A stretch of 5,803 bases of DNA, from contig CANGJN010000047.1 in assembly GCA_947454215.1 (NCBI GenBank), positions 1 through 5,803 on the forward strand, read 5' to 3'. The translations under genes were made by a program, and so were the position numbers. The first letter of the stretch is position 1. Each line of letters opens with the position of its first letter. This DNA comes from Neisseriaceae bacterium (GTDB lineage Bacteria; Pseudomonadota; Gammaproteobacteria; Burkholderiales; UBA11063). Under the pieces are notes generated by a model. That model was not told the origin of the DNA and searched no databases. It saw only the letters and a list, made by a program, of their open reading frames with translations. This document shows positions 1 through 5,803 of the stretch, piece after piece.

Positions 1-1
1 A

Positions 2-214
2 CGTTCTTCAATATCTTCATATAAACATGATTTATGGAAATTAACAATTTTAAATAATATTCCTACATGGACTAATATTACACCTAAAACACTACCAGAC
101 TCATGGCCATCAGATAGAGCAAATAGTACTATATGGAAAGATATTTATGGAAATGTTTATTTGTTTGGTGGGTTTGATGGCACTAATTATCTTGATGATT
201 TTTTTGCAATTTAG
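2..214 (+). CDS. Kelch-repeat protein, C-terminal fragment (5' end outside window)
   Basis: Frame 2 is open from the window edge to a TAG at 212-214, giving 70 residues of the C-terminus of a longer protein. Two kelch-type stretches are visible. The first has HDLWKL followed by PTWTNITP (the W after a hydrophobic strand). The second has P-S-D-R, then GNVYLFGGFDGTNYLDDFF, with the Gly-Gly pair, spaced aromatics and an L-D-D-F end that fit a kelch blade. Kelch repeats form beta-propellers that usually bind proteins or sugars. Nothing here shows a catalytic domain, a signal peptide or the partner, because the N-terminal part is missing. It is separated from the next operon by about 520 bp, so it is probably an independent transcription unit. 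The repeat class is fairly sure from the motif; the function is unknown. Confidence 0.72.
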   Translation, partial: RSSISSYKHDLWKLTILNNIPTWTNITPKTLPDSWPSDRANSTIWKDIYGNVYLFGGFDGTNYLDDFFAI

Positions 215-283
215 TTATAAATACCTTTCACTTATACAACTTTTTCGATGAAATATTTGGAATAACTTAATTTTTTTCAATAA

Positions 284-300
284 AATAAAATATTTTTATT
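284..300 (+). terminator. Weak AT-only hairpin downstream of the kelch gene
   Basis: AATAAAA (284-290) pairs perfectly with TTTTATT (294-300) around a 3-nt loop, about 70 bp after the kelch stop codon. The stem has no G-C pair and no U-tract follows it, so it is a poor intrinsic terminator. It is listed only as the best candidate seen between the kelch gene and the next promoter-like motif; in DNA this AT-rich it may be chance. Confidence 0.15.
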
Positions 301-319
301 ACTAAGATGCATTATTATG

Positions 320-328
320 TGATATAAT
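320..328 (+). promoter_or_regulatory. Perfect extended -10 motif (TGATATAAT)
   Basis: TG, one base, then TATAAT is an exact sigma70 extended -10 element. It predicts a transcript start near 335. No good -35 box lies 16-18 bp upstream (TTACTA at 299-304 matches only 3 of 6), but extended -10 promoters can work without one. The transcript would cover the 26-codon ORF at 357-437 and could run on into gmhB as a leader of roughly 400 nt. TATAAT alone is common in such AT-rich sequence; the preceding TG is what makes this copy notable. Confidence 0.3.
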
Positions 329-697
329 TTTAATCTAATTTTTATAGAAATACATTATGCTTAAAAAAGAAGATTTATTAATTATACTATTACCGAATTA
401 TAATACGTCAAATACAATGTATGTCTATTATGTCTAAAAAAGTTTAATTATAACCAAAGATACTGGTTCCTTAACTCATATAAGTAGTTTACCTATTCAA
501 TCTTTGTTATAAATACCAATATAAGTCAATGGCTTATTTAAATAGTACAGCCATGGTTAGATAAGATTTGGTGATAAGTGAGAGATACTAAATATTTAAT
601 TATTATATATGAATATTTAATGGTATAAATACAGTATTATGTCATTTATTTAAATTTATCAATTTATAATCAAATGGAGTATGAATGAATAAAGTTA

Positions 698-726
698 TTG
701 CTATTAACAGTTATTATATATATTAT
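698..726 (+). promoter_or_regulatory. Likely sigma70 promoter of the gmhB operon, adjacent to the start codon
   Basis: TTGCTA at 698-703 (4 of 6 to TTGACA) and TATTAT at 721-726 (5 of 6 to TATAAT) are separated by an optimal 17 bp. A start site 6-8 bp past the -10 box falls at about 733-735, which is the A of the gmhB ATG or a base or two before it. This would give a leaderless or nearly leaderless mRNA, consistent with the absence of any purine-rich Shine-Dalgarno in the 20 bases before the ATG. Many TATNNT hexamers occur nearby, so the -10 assignment is plausible rather than certain. Confidence 0.4.
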
Positions 727-734
727 TATTTACT

Positions 735-1292
735 ATGAAAATTATTATTTTAGATAGAGATGGCGTCATTAATCAAGATTCAACTAATTTCATAAAAAAT
801 GAATCAGAATGGATTCCAATACCTGGGAGTTTAGAAGCAATAGCCAAATTATGTAAAAATGGTTATACAGTGACTGTCTGTACTAATCAATCGGGAATTG
901 GTAGAAATTTATTTACTTTGGAAGATTTTGAAAATATTAATCGTAAGATGAACACATTAATAAACTCATTTGGAGGAGTGTTATCTGGTATATTTTATTG
1001 TCCTCACACAGATCAAGATAATTGTTATTGTAGAAAACCTAGAACTGGGATGATCTTAGATATTATTAGAAAGTTTAATATTGATAATGTATCTAACTTG
1101 TATATGGTAGGAGATAGTTTAAGAGATTTAATCGCAATAAATGCGGTTGGAGGAAAACCTGTGTTAGTAAAAACAGGAAAAGGTAATGGAACAGTTAAAG
1201 ATTTGTCAATTCCTTCAAACACTTTAATCTTTAATGACCTCTATCAGTTTACGCAATATTTATTAAAAGAAAAAAATTATGAAACACAATGA
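735..1292 (+). CDS. gmhB: D-glycero-D-manno-heptose 1,7-bisphosphate 7-phosphatase
   Basis: A 185-residue cytoplasmic HAD-superfamily phosphatase that removes the C7 phosphate of heptose 1,7-bisphosphate in the ADP-heptose pathway for LPS inner core. The HAD motifs are in order: DRDGV at residues 7-11 (nucleophile D7, acid/base D9), TNQSG at 50-54, the conserved K101 in CRKP, and GDSLRD at 126-131. The structural zinc ligands of the GmhB/HisB-N group are present as C89, H91, C97 and C99, with a shorter loop between the pairs than in E. coli GmhB. The start is fixed because the DxD motif begins at residue 7, leaving no room for a shorter protein; no Shine-Dalgarno precedes it. A histidinol-phosphatase (HisB-N) activity is the main alternative, but there are no his genes nearby and the family look and the envelope-gene context favour GmhB. 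The last 14 nt overlap the next gene. Confidence 0.9.
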   Translation: MKIIILDRDGVINQDSTNFIKNESEWIPIPGSLEAIAKLCKNGYTVTVCTNQSGIGRNLFTLEDFENINRKMNTLINSFGGVLSGIFYCPHTDQDNCYCRKPRTGMILDIIRKFNIDNVSNLYMVGDSLRDLIAINAVGGKPVLVKTGKGNGTVKDLSIPSNTLIFNDLYQFTQYLLKEKNYETQ

Positions 1293-2019
1293 AACTACTT
1301 TAATTATATTTTTCCGTTCAACGATAGTATGGGTTACTATGGCTTTATTATCAGTTATTTATTGTTTTATTGGCATGTCAATTTTAGGACTACCAGTAAA
1401 AAAAAGATATGCTGTTATGAGAACTTGGGCTTCTGCCTTTATTATTTTGACTAAAAAAGTGTGTAAGGTTAATTATATTATTAGAGGCAGTGTTGATTTA
1501 ATTAAAGCACCTATGATTATTGTTTCTAATCATCAGTCTATGTGGGAAACTGCAGGTCTTACTCATATTTTGCCAAGTCATGTTTGGGTTATAAAAAAGG
1601 AACTTCTTAAAGTCCCTTTTTTTGGTTGGGGTCTTGCGACTCTTAATCCTATTGCAATTAATAGATCCAGAAGAGGTCAGGTAACAGCTCAAATTTATTC
1701 TCAAGCAAAGAAAGTTGTTAAACAAGGATTGTGTGTTTTATTTTATCCTGAAGGAACTAGATCTAATGCTGGTAAGATTAATAACTTTAAACTTGGTGCG
1801 TTTAGATTAGCAAAAAGTTTAAATCTTCCTATCGTTCCTGTAACACATAATGCGGGATATGTTTTACCTAAGGGGGGATATTTTATTTTTCCTGGTACAA
1901 TAGAAATTATTGTAGCAGCACCAATTTATAATATTGAGGATGAAAGTGAAGAGTGTTTAAAAGATCGAGTAGAAGTTATAATAACTAATAACTTAAATAC
2001 TATAAAGCATAATGGATAA
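1279..2019 (+). CDS. plsC: 1-acyl-sn-glycerol-3-phosphate acyltransferase (PlsC-like)
   Basis: A 246-residue LPLAT/PlsC-family enzyme expected to acylate lysophosphatidic acid to phosphatidic acid at the inner membrane. One N-terminal hydrophobic segment (about residues 9-35) should anchor it. Acyltransferase motif I is NHQSMWE (84-90): the catalytic H85 is present, but the usual HX4D aspartate is glutamate (E90). Motif II appears as NPIAINR (123-129), motif III as FYPEGTR (155-161) and motif IV as LPIVPV (183-188). I believe HX4E with the form HQSxWET recurs in a proteobacterial PlsC subgroup, so this is probably a working variant. The gene overlaps gmhB by 14 nt and has only a weak A-rich upstream site, so translation is likely coupled; the next in-frame ATG is at codon 21, inside the hydrophobic segment, which favours this start. 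The exact acyl acceptor (LPA or another lysophospholipid) cannot be read from sequence. Confidence 0.88.
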   Translation: MKHNETTLIIFFRSTIVWVTMALLSVIYCFIGMSILGLPVKKRYAVMRTWASAFIILTKKVCKVNYIIRGSVDLIKAPMIIVSNHQSMWETAGLTHILPSHVWVIKKELLKVPFFGWGLATLNPIAINRSRRGQVTAQIYSQAKKVVKQGLCVLFYPEGTRSNAGKINNFKLGAFRLAKSLNLPIVPVTHNAGYVLPKGGYFIFPGTIEIIVAAPIYNIEDESEECLKDRVEVIITNNLNTIKHNG

Positions 2020-2021
2020 AC

Positions 2022-2765
2022 ATGCATAGATTTTATGTAACAGATAATTTATTTGTTGATGAAACATATGTCGCTTCAAAAGAATTTATTAATCATTTTC
2101 GTGCCTTAAGATTAAAAAATAATGATAAGATAATAGTATTTAATGGTGATTCTTATGAATATGAGGCTATTGTTATCAAGGTTGATAGAAATGAAATTTC
2201 TTATCTTATAGTTAATAAAATAAAAAAAAACTTAACTCAGAGTGTACAGATAGATTTATTGTTGTGTTTAATTGCAAATGATAAAATGGACTTGGCAATA
2301 CAAAAGGCTGTTGAACTAGGTGTAACAAGTATCACACCAATAATAACTAAAAGATCACAAAATATAGTTATAGATAGAATTAATAAAAAAATTGAACACT
2401 GGAAAAGGATTGTGATTAGTAGTTGTGAGCAGTCTGGGAATAACATTGTACCAGAAATTAATCCTCCCCAAAATTTTAATAGTTTGATTAAAGAGGATTA
2501 TTTAGGGACTAGAATAATTTTATCAACAACAGAGAGTAATGACAATTTAAGATTATATGATAAAACAAATAAAATTCAATTATTAGTCGGTCCAGAGGGT
2601 GGTTTTGAGCCTGATGAAATGTCTCATGCCATAAATAATTATTTTATTCCTATAAAAATAGGGAACTTAATTTTAAGAAGTGAGACTGCGGTAATTGTGG
2701 GTATAACTTTTTTTAAGTTATTTTTTGATAATTGTTTTAATAATGATAAGGTGAAAAATGAGTAG
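2022..2765 (+). CDS. rsmE: 16S rRNA (uracil-1498-N3)-methyltransferase
   Basis: A 247-residue SPOUT-family methyltransferase that uses S-adenosylmethionine to make m3U1498 in 16S rRNA of the small subunit; cytoplasmic. The N-terminal part (about 1-70) is the PUA-like RNA-binding domain, with HFRALRLK at 25-32 and a following FNG. The catalytic domain shows QKAVELGV (94-101), SCEQSGN (134-140), the SAM-binding loop GPEGGF (190-195) and LRSETA (218-223), which form the trefoil knot. Length is normal for the family (about 240-250). Only 2 nt separate it from the plsC stop, and GGA at 2014-2016 within the end of plsC provides a modest ribosome binding site. An A9 run at 2222-2230 is slippage-prone but in frame here. 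Its 3' end carries a terminator-shaped hairpin (2703-2726) and overlaps the transporter gene by 8 nt. Confidence 0.93.
   Translation: MHRFYVTDNLFVDETYVASKEFINHFRALRLKNNDKIIVFNGDSYEYEAIVIKVDRNEISYLIVNKIKKNLTQSVQIDLLLCLIANDKMDLAIQKAVELGVTSITPIITKRSQNIVIDRINKKIEHWKRIVISSCEQSGNNIVPEINPPQNFNSLIKEDYLGTRIILSTTESNDNLRLYDKTNKIQLLVGPEGGFEPDEMSHAINNYFIPIKIGNLILRSETAVIVGITFFKLFFDNCFNNDKVKNE
2703..2726 (+). terminator. Terminator-shaped hairpin inside the 3' end of rsmE
   Basis: ATAACTT (2703-2709) pairs perfectly with AAGTTAT (2715-2721) around a T5 loop and is followed directly by T5 (2722-2726). This is the shape of a Rho-independent terminator, but the 7-bp stem has only one G-C pair, so it should be weak. 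It lies within rsmE codons after the SETA motif and about 30 bp before the transporter ATG, so if it works it would partly reduce expression of the last two genes. It could equally be a by-product of Ile-Thr-Phe-Phe-Lys-Leu-Phe-Phe codons. Confidence 0.2.
2748..2753 (+). promoter_or_regulatory. Ribosome binding site of the ABC transporter gene
   Basis: AAGGTG, 4 nt before the ATG at 2758, is the clearest Shine-Dalgarno in the operon and supports this start codon over downstream choices. It lies inside the rsmE coding sequence. It contrasts with the absent site at gmhB and the weak ones at plsC and ispB. Confidence 0.6.
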
Positions 2766-4482
2766 TTCAATTCGATCACAAAATTGGTTAAAAGATGCAT
2801 GGAGCATTGCTAAACCATATTGGAAAAGTAGTAAAAAACTCAAGGCAGGATCACTATTATTGGCAACTATTGTTTTTAATTTGATGTCTGTTTACATAAC
2901 TGTATTAATTAATAAATGGTATAATAAATTTTATGCATCAATACAACATTATGATAAAAAAGCGTTTATTTCCAGTTTGTATTTATTTTCAATATTTGCC
3001 TTTACTTTTATATTTTTTCAAATTTGCGCAAGCCTGATAAGAAAATTTCTTGAAATTGATTGGAGAAGATGGCTTACTGCATATTATATAGATAAGTGGT
3101 TTGCTAACCAATCCTATTACAAATCTAGGTTTTTAGATAAAAAAATGGATAATCCAGATCAAAGAATTAGTGATGATATTAATGATTTTATATCTTTAAC
3201 TTTAGATTTGACTCTTGGATTAATAAATTCATTAGTAACATTATTATCTTTTATTACTATATTGTGGTATATTTCTGGAAGTTTACCAGTACATATTTTT
3301 GGCCATTATTTTAATGTAAATGGTTATTTGGTATATATTGCATTGGTGTATACACTGATTGGAACTTATATAACCTTTAAAATAGGTCGACCAATTATAA
3401 AACTTAATTTTTTACAACAAAATTATGAGGCAGATTTTCGGTATAACTTAATCAGAGTAAGAGAATATAGTGAAAATATTGCTTTTTATCAAGGTGAGAA
3501 AGAAGAAGGACATAATTTATTCAATAAATTTAATATAGTAGTTAATAACTTTGTAGCTATAATATATAGGCAAATGAAAATTGATATATTTACTAATATT
3601 TATTCACAGATTGCCGTTGTTTTTCCATTTATAATTTCTTCATCTCGATACTTTTCTAAAGCCATTCAATTAGGTGATTTAATGCAAATAAATTCTGCAT
3701 TCAATAGAGTTCAAGATTCATTGTCATTTTTTTTATCATCCTACAATGTTTTAGCAAATTGGCGAGCAGTTATGGATCGGTTAAATGGATTTCAAGATGA
3801 TATGGAGAACACTCTAAAATTACCATTTCATAAAATAGAATTTAGTAATAATCAAAATAATTTGACAGTTAAAGATTTAAGCATCTTATTACCTAATAAT
3901 AAACAAATTTTAAATCTATTAAATTTTTCTCTTAACCCTGGAGACAAGTTATTAATAATAGGTAAATCTGGTGTCGGTAAAACTACTTTATTGAGGGCAA
4001 TATCTGGAATTTGGCCTTTTTATACTGGAAAAATAACTCTTAAAGAAAATATTAAAACACTATTTATAACTCAAAAACCATATATACCTGAAGGCAGTTT
4101 CAAAGATATATTGTGTTATCCAATGTCAGCTGAAAAAATTGATAAAGAAATTATATTAAAATTTATGAGATTATGTGAACTATCAGCTTATATAAATGTA
4201 TTAGATAGTGTTAAAGATTGGAGTAACTTATTATCTATAGGTGAGCAACAAAAAATTAGTTTTTGTCGAATACTTTTAAATCAACCAGATATAGTGTTTT
4301 TAGATGAGGCAACTTCTGCATTAGATGAGGAAAGTGAATATTTATTATATGGATTATTAAATACCCATCTAAAATATAAAACTATTATTAGCGTAGGTCA
4401 TAGAAAGTTAATAATTAAATGGCATAATTGTTTATTAAATATGGATAATGGTTGTAAAATGGAAAAATTAAATCATGAGTAA
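2758..4482 (+). CDS. SbmA/YddA/BacA-type ABC transporter, fused permease and ATPase
   Basis: A 574-residue half-transporter, expected to work as an inner-membrane homodimer. Residues about 1-350 form the membrane domain of the SbmA/BacA and ABCD-like class, with hydrophobic segments near 30-52, 72-94, 150-172, 188-207 and 280-296. NPDQR (132-136) and the RVREYSENIAFYQGE stretch (233-247) are hallmarks of this class. The ATPase domain follows: Walker A GKSGVGKTT (402-410), Q-loop Q439, a signature LSIGEQQ (492-498) in place of LSGGQ as is usual in this family, Walker B IVFLDE (512-517) and H-loop H548. All catalytic residues are present. Length matches E. coli YddA (about 560). Relatives include SbmA/BacA (peptide uptake, no own ATPase domain) and mycobacterial Rv1819c (cobalamin and hydrophilic solutes); the substrate here is unknown. 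It overlaps rsmE and ispB by 8 nt each, so it looks like a fixed operon member rather than an insertion. Confidence 0.88.
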   Translation: MSSSIRSQNWLKDAWSIAKPYWKSSKKLKAGSLLLATIVFNLMSVYITVLINKWYNKFYASIQHYDKKAFISSLYLFSIFAFTFIFFQICASLIRKFLEIDWRRWLTAYYIDKWFANQSYYKSRFLDKKMDNPDQRISDDINDFISLTLDLTLGLINSLVTLLSFITILWYISGSLPVHIFGHYFNVNGYLVYIALVYTLIGTYITFKIGRPIIKLNFLQQNYEADFRYNLIRVREYSENIAFYQGEKEEGHNLFNKFNIVVNNFVAIIYRQMKIDIFTNIYSQIAVVFPFIISSSRYFSKAIQLGDLMQINSAFNRVQDSLSFFLSSYNVLANWRAVMDRLNGFQDDMENTLKLPFHKIEFSNNQNNLTVKDLSILLPNNKQILNLLNFSLNPGDKLLIIGKSGVGKTTLLRAISGIWPFYTGKITLKENIKTLFITQKPYIPEGSFKDILCYPMSAEKIDKEIILKFMRLCELSAYINVLDSVKDWSNLLSIGEQQKISFCRILLNQPDIVFLDEATSALDEESEYLLYGLLNTHLKYKTIISVGHRKLIIKWHNCLLNMDNGCKMEKLNHE

Positions 4483-5443
4483 GCTAAACTTTAATGAAAT
4501 ACAACAAGATATTGAAATTTTAGATCAAATAATTAAAGATGATCTATCCTCAAATGTGGTAATTATAAATACTATAGCTGAGCATATTGCGTTTAACCGA
4601 GGAAAAAGAATCAGACCAATAATTACAATTTTATGTGGTAAATTATTAGGTCATCAGGAAGGGAAATTATTGCATAAAATGGCTGCAATGATAGAATATA
4701 TACACACTGCTACGCTTCTGCATGATGATGTAGTTGATGAGTCCGACTTGAGAAGGGGCAAGAAAACTGCAAATTCAATATTTGGGAATGCTGCTAGTAT
4801 TTTAGTTGGAGATTTTATATATACTCGCTCATTTCAGATGATGGTAGAATCTAATTCTATGCCATTAATGAAATTAATGGCAGAAACAACTAACAAAATA
4901 TCCGAAGGGGAAGTTTTACAATTATTAAATATTGGGAGAATAGATCTTACCGAAGAACAATATTTTGATATTATTGAGTCTAAAACAGCTGTTTTATTCG
5001 AAGCATCAGCAAGGATTGCTGCGATTTTATTAAATTCTGACCAGCATATAGAGAAACTTCTGGGACAATATGCTAAAAATTTAGGAATTGCTTTTCAGAT
5101 AATTGATGACATTTTAGATTATATAGGAGATTCCTCTATTATGGGTAAAGATCCTGGAGATGATTTACAAGAAGGTAAGATTACTTTACCAATAATTTAT
5201 TTACTTCAGAATGGGACAGAGGAGGTAAAAGACATAATAAGAGACAGTATATTAAACCATGATATTCAAAAATTACCTGAATTAGTGTCTCTAGTAAAAA
5301 GTAGTCAAGGAATTAATTATTGTCTTAATTTAGCAAATGAATATATTAATAAAGCCATAAAGTCTTTGGAGCCTTTTCAAGACTCATCATATAAAAAAAT
5401 AATGATTGATATAGCCCTACAATCAATTAATAGAATTAGCTAA
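4475..5443 (+). CDS. ispB: Octaprenyl (long-chain polyprenyl) diphosphate synthase
   Basis: A 322-residue all-trans prenyl diphosphate synthase that condenses isopentenyl diphosphate onto farnesyl diphosphate to make the quinone side chain, probably C40 for ubiquinone-8; soluble cytoplasmic dimer. GKRIRP is at 43-48, the first Asp-rich motif DDVVD at 84-88, RRGK at 93-96 and the second Asp-rich motif DDILD at 211-215, with KITLP (235-239) beyond it. The residue five before the first Asp motif is small (A79), as in long-chain rather than farnesyl or geranylgeranyl synthases. The stretch FGNAAS-LVGDFIYTR-FQMM and GEVLQL follow E. coli IspB (323 residues) almost exactly. It starts inside the end of the transporter gene at ATGAGTAA with no strong Shine-Dalgarno, so it likely relies on coupling. 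Chain length of eight is inferred from similarity; seven or nine units cannot be ruled out. Confidence 0.92.
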   Translation: MSKLNFNEIQQDIEILDQIIKDDLSSNVVIINTIAEHIAFNRGKRIRPIITILCGKLLGHQEGKLLHKMAAMIEYIHTATLLHDDVVDESDLRRGKKTANSIFGNAASILVGDFIYTRSFQMMVESNSMPLMKLMAETTNKISEGEVLQLLNIGRIDLTEEQYFDIIESKTAVLFEASARIAAILLNSDQHIEKLLGQYAKNLGIAFQIIDDILDYIGDSSIMGKDPGDDLQEGKITLPIIYLLQNGTEEVKDIIRDSILNHDIQKLPELVSLVKSSQGINYCLNLANEYINKAIKSLEPFQDSSYKKIMIDIALQSINRIS

Positions 5444-5693
5444 TAACTTTTGGAGTCAACATCTTGGCATTTTGGATACAATATCTTTTTTCACTCTATT
5501 ATCAATCTGCTTTTAAAAAGTTTTTATAATGGTTTCAATAGTTAATAAAAAACTATATTTAATTATTATATTTATTAATAAATTTTTTTATTTATTGTCT
5601 TTAACTGGACTTTGGCCATTTTTTTAAAAAAATCAATGTTAGCCTATAAAATAATGTATAATAACATACATAATTTTTTTAGTGGTTACCAAA
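5444..5693. other. AT-rich spacer after ispB; may include the left end of an IS
   Basis: No gene is supported here. A 7-bp AT-only inverted repeat (AATAAAT at 5577-5583, ATTTATT at 5590-5596, T6 loop) is the only terminator-like structure after ispB, and no U-tract follows it. A T7A7 palindrome lies at 5619-5632 and a TATAAT hexamer at 5657-5662 without a good -35 box; the latter could serve the transposase remnant that follows. If 5694 is the start of a transposase gene, the IS terminal repeat should lie in the last 30-100 bp of this stretch, but without the right end of the element I cannot place it. Confidence 0.5.
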
Positions 5694-5803
5694 ATGACAA
5701 ACTTACCTATTATTATTTTATCAATTTTATCATAATTTTCTCATATATTTACAAAACCTACATGGATAAAGGCTCAAATATTGCTTATTGATGCCATTAT
5801 AAC
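5694..5803 (+). pseudogene. Insertion-sequence transposase, N-terminal remnant with in-frame stop (runs off window)
   Basis: Translating from the ATG at 5694 gives MTNLPIIILSILS, then TAA at 5733-5735, and the same frame continues without a shift as FSHIFTKPTW, IKAQILLIDAII to the window edge. Read through the stop, the pattern (Leu-Pro, a hydrophobic helix, Phe at F-x-x-x-F, a Thr-Trp, then K-x-Q-x-LL-x-x-A-I) matches the N-terminus of DDE transposases of the IS701/IS4-like group, where one expects a G-A-I-L continuation. The meaning on both sides of the stop in one frame argues for a point nonsense mutation, for example TAT to TAA, in a formerly intact gene. No in-frame start codon immediately follows the stop. 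The catalytic DDE region and the right end lie outside the window, so the family is from recollected motif resemblance only and a short chance ORF is not excluded. Confidence 0.55.

Larger units (their letters stand above)
215..734. other. AT-rich intergenic region between the kelch gene and gmhB
   Basis: No credible gene is visible in these 520 bp on either strand. It contains an AT-only hairpin (284-300), an extended -10 motif (320-328), a 26-codon ORF (357-437) continued in frame after one TAA to a second TAA at 510-512, an inverted repeat ATGGCT/AGCCAT (529-534 and 549-554) flanking the palindrome TATTTAAATA, two copies of AATATTTAAT 21 bp apart (591-600 and 612-621), and the likely gmhB promoter (698-726). 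A start with a fair Shine-Dalgarno (GGAG at 676-679, ATG at 681) opens only a 3-codon ORF. No tRNA-like cloverleaf or CRISPR-like repeat was seen. The stretch could be a decayed gene, an untranslated leader or plain spacer. Confidence 0.6.

Noticed and set aside
1025..1222. Antisense ORF of 65 codons opposite gmhB
   Set aside because: Lies wholly within a well-supported gene on the other strand and has no recognisable domain; a shadow of gmhB codons.
1498..1725. Antisense ORF of 75 codons opposite plsC
   Set aside because: Fully covered by the acyltransferase motifs on the plus strand; no motif of its own.
2222..2230. A9 homopolymer in rsmE as a phase-variation or slippage site
   Set aside because: The frame is intact, A runs are expected at this base composition, and a housekeeping rRNA methyltransferase is an unlikely phase-variable gene.
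2237..2446. Antisense ORF of 69 codons opposite rsmE
   Set aside because: Hydrophobic composition is what reverse reading of AT-rich codons gives; rsmE motifs explain the region.
5452..5535. Stop-free stretch after ispB reading GVNILAFWIQYLFSLYYQ and onward
   Set aside because: It has no good start codon or ribosome binding site, is under 30 codons, and open runs of this length are expected by chance; no family recognised.
5619..5632. T7A7 perfect palindrome as a terminator or IS end
   Set aside because: A 14-bp AT palindrome has no loop and no G-C pair, is about 180 bp past ispB, and no matching copy is visible to mark it as an IS terminus.
1..5803. Defence system, CRISPR array, retron, toxin-antitoxin or tRNA/rRNA gene
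   Set aside because: No spaced repeats, reverse transcriptase, nuclease or toxin motifs and no cloverleaf seen; all sizeable ORFs are known housekeeping or envelope families.

Overview
The window comes from a very AT-rich bacterial genome (well under 30% G+C by eye; I could not compute it). The core is one tight plus-strand run of five genes, from 735 to 5443. They are gmhB (heptose-1,7-bisphosphate phosphatase), a plsC-like lysophospholipid acyltransferase, rsmE (16S rRNA m3U1498 methyltransferase), an SbmA/YddA/BacA-type ABC transporter with fused membrane and ATPase domains, and ispB (long-chain polyprenyl diphosphate synthase). Heptose-containing LPS, a ubiquinone-side-chain synthase very close to E. 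coli IspB and a YddA-like transporter all point to a Gram-negative proteobacterium, most likely a gammaproteobacterium. The low G+C and a decayed transposase would fit a host-associated, Francisella-like or similar lineage, but that placement is inference.

Layout. Positions 2-214 hold the last 70 codons of a kelch-repeat protein that begins outside the window. Positions 215-734 are a 520-bp AT-rich spacer with no convincing gene; it contains two promoter-like motifs and some weak AT-only hairpins. The second promoter (TTGCTA, 17 bp, TATTAT; 698-726) sits so close to the gmhB ATG that the operon mRNA may start at or within a base or two of the start codon, and no Shine-Dalgarno sequence is visible there. 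The five genes then follow with a 14-nt overlap, a 2-nt gap and two 8-nt overlaps, the last two of near-identical form (ATGAGTAG and ATGAGTAA), which suggests co-transcription and translational coupling. Positions 5444-5693 are noncoding. From 5694 to the window edge lies the N-terminus of an insertion-sequence transposase interrupted by an in-frame TAA at its 14th codon.

Functionally the operon is mostly about the envelope: LPS core heptose (GmhB), phospholipid (PlsC), isoprenoid quinone tail (IspB) and an inner-membrane transporter, with a ribosomal RNA modification enzyme in the middle. All five are recognisable families. I see no sign of a new defence or mobile system. The points most worth a second look are the possibly leaderless operon start, the transposase relic, the HX4E variant of the acyltransferase motif, and a terminator-shaped hairpin inside the 3' end of rsmE.
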